A stretch of DNA of 64,000 nucleotides from positions 1,426,001 to 1,490,000 of the forward strand of contig NZ_CP084874.1 of the NCBI RefSeq assembly GCF_020526085.1, read 5' to 3'. The position numbers and the translations under genes are program-made. The stretch's first letter is position 1. The number at the start of each line of letters is the position of its first letter. Source of the DNA: Klebsiella africana (GTDB lineage: Bacteria > Pseudomonadota > Gammaproteobacteria > Enterobacterales > Enterobacteriaceae). Below the pieces are notes generated by a model that was not told the DNA's origin, made no database searches, and worked only from the letters and a program-made list of their open reading frames with translations. Shown piece by piece: positions 63,376-64,000 of the stretch.

Positions 63376-64000
63376 ATGAGTAACAATAGTTCTGGCTTAC
63401 TTGGTATTAAAGACATTGTTTTTATGAATGTCATTGCCATTCTTAGTTTGCGACAAATACCCAACGTTGCGCCTTATGGGGCTTCTGCGATGTTATTATG
63501 GGTAATTGCCGCATTTTGTCTGTTCTTTCCTCTGGCAATGGTATGTGGCGAGCTGTCCACCGGCTGGCCGAAAGACGGTGGTATTTTTGTCTGGATTAAA
63601 GAGGCGTTTGGGAAACGTATCGCCTGGATTGTGGTGGTTTGTTTCCTGTTTTCATGTGTACTGTTTTTCCCGCTGATGCTGCAATTCGGTTTTACCGCGC
63701 TGGGATATATGATTGGTAATGGTCTGGCAGAGAATAAGGCATTCATCGGCATTGGTTCGGCAGTCATCTTCTGGCTACTGACGCTGATGAATATTCGCGG
63801 TATGGAATGGACGAAAATCATCAACAGCGTCAGCGCCTGGTGTGGTGTGTTTATTCCTTCAGCGATTTTAATTGTTCTGGCGATTGTCTGGCTGCTCACC
63901 GGTCATCCGATGCAGACGAACTATGCGAGTGCCTCAAACTGGGTGCCTGATCTTGGGCACTGGGATACCATTGTCTTCCTGTCCAGTATGATGTTCGCTT
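63376..64000 (+). CDS. APC-family amino-acid transporter, 3' end cut by window
   Basis: The first 208 residues of an inner-membrane APC-superfamily transporter: MSNNSSGLLGIKDIVFMNVI, then ILSLRQIPNVAPYGASAMLL and GELSTGWPKDGGIFVWIKEAFG, typical of the glutamate/GABA and cationic amino-acid antiporters. At least five helices are visible. AGGAGATAGCC precedes the ATG. It is downstream of dokD in the same direction, so it may import the D-amino acid or exchange it for the diamine. Confidence 0.85.
   Translation, partial: MSNNSSGLLGIKDIVFMNVIAILSLRQIPNVAPYGASAMLLWVIAAFCLFFPLAMVCGELSTGWPKDGGIFVWIKEAFGKRIAWIVVVCFLFSCVLFFPLMLQFGFTALGYMIGNGLAENKAFIGIGSAVIFWLLTLMNIRGMEWTKIINSVSAWCGVFIPSAILIVLAIVWLLTGHPMQTNYASASNWVPDLGHWDTIVFLSSMMFA

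Overview
This window is chromosomal DNA from a member of the Enterobacteriaceae, most likely Klebsiella (K. pneumoniae complex or a close relative). The protein sequences are recognisable orthologues of Escherichia coli and Salmonella proteins. The gene order from the argW tRNA to purF (yfdC, mlaA, fadL, yfcZ, fadIJ, sixA, smrB, prmB, aroC, mepA, yfcA, epmC, yfcL, mnmC, fabB, yfcJ, flk, pdxB, usg, truA, dedA, accD, folC, dedD, cvpA, purF) is the conserved enteric backbone. The ipdC gene beside yfeO and glk fits Klebsiella. The species call is inference; no marker gene settles it.

Layout. (1) 1-14.5 kb is a core segment: the C-terminal part of a c-di-GMP phosphodiesterase (pdeA/yfeA), nupC, mntH with Fur and MntR operators, ypeC, an aldo/keto reductase divergent from indolepyruvate decarboxylase ipdC, the ClC-type channel yfeO, glk, the YpdAB two-component system, alaC preceded by an alanine-rich mini-ORF, and the 23-residue membrane peptide ypdK. 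(2) 14.9-19.3 kb is accessory: a CynX-like transporter and a nucleoside deaminase divergent from a CynR-like regulator, an unrecognised 279-residue protein, and a WbuC-type cupin. (3) About 19.4-31.3 kb is an AT-rich genomic island next to the 3' end of tRNA-Arg(CCT) argW, the tRNA that carries the CPS-53/KplE1 prophage in E. coli. It holds a broken integrase beside the tRNA and two nearly identical dead IS3-family remnants in inverted orientation. Between the remnants lie a LuxR-type regulator, a chaperone-usher fimbrial operon, a FidL-like protein, a CadC-like membrane regulator and a tandem HD-GYP protein, all on the minus strand. (4) 31.3-60.2 kb is the conserved backbone named above, covering fatty-acid uptake, beta-oxidation and synthesis, tRNA and ribosome modification, chorismate, PLP, folate and purine synthesis. 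(5) 60.2-64 kb is a sigma54 activator, a D-ornithine/D-lysine decarboxylase (dokD-type) behind a near-consensus -24/-12 promoter, and an APC amino-acid transporter cut by the window end.

How the genes may work together. The island looks like a self-contained surface-adhesion module in which a local HD-GYP phosphodiesterase, a membrane-bound winged-helix regulator and a LuxR regulator could control one pilus; that link is inferred from proximity only. Its inverted IS remnants could recombine and flip the whole 10.5-kb block. Fatty-acid genes carry visible FadR/FabR-type operators on both the degradation (fadL, fadI) and synthesis (fabB) sides. cvpA-purF carries a PurR box. I found no CRISPR array, rRNA or replication origin.
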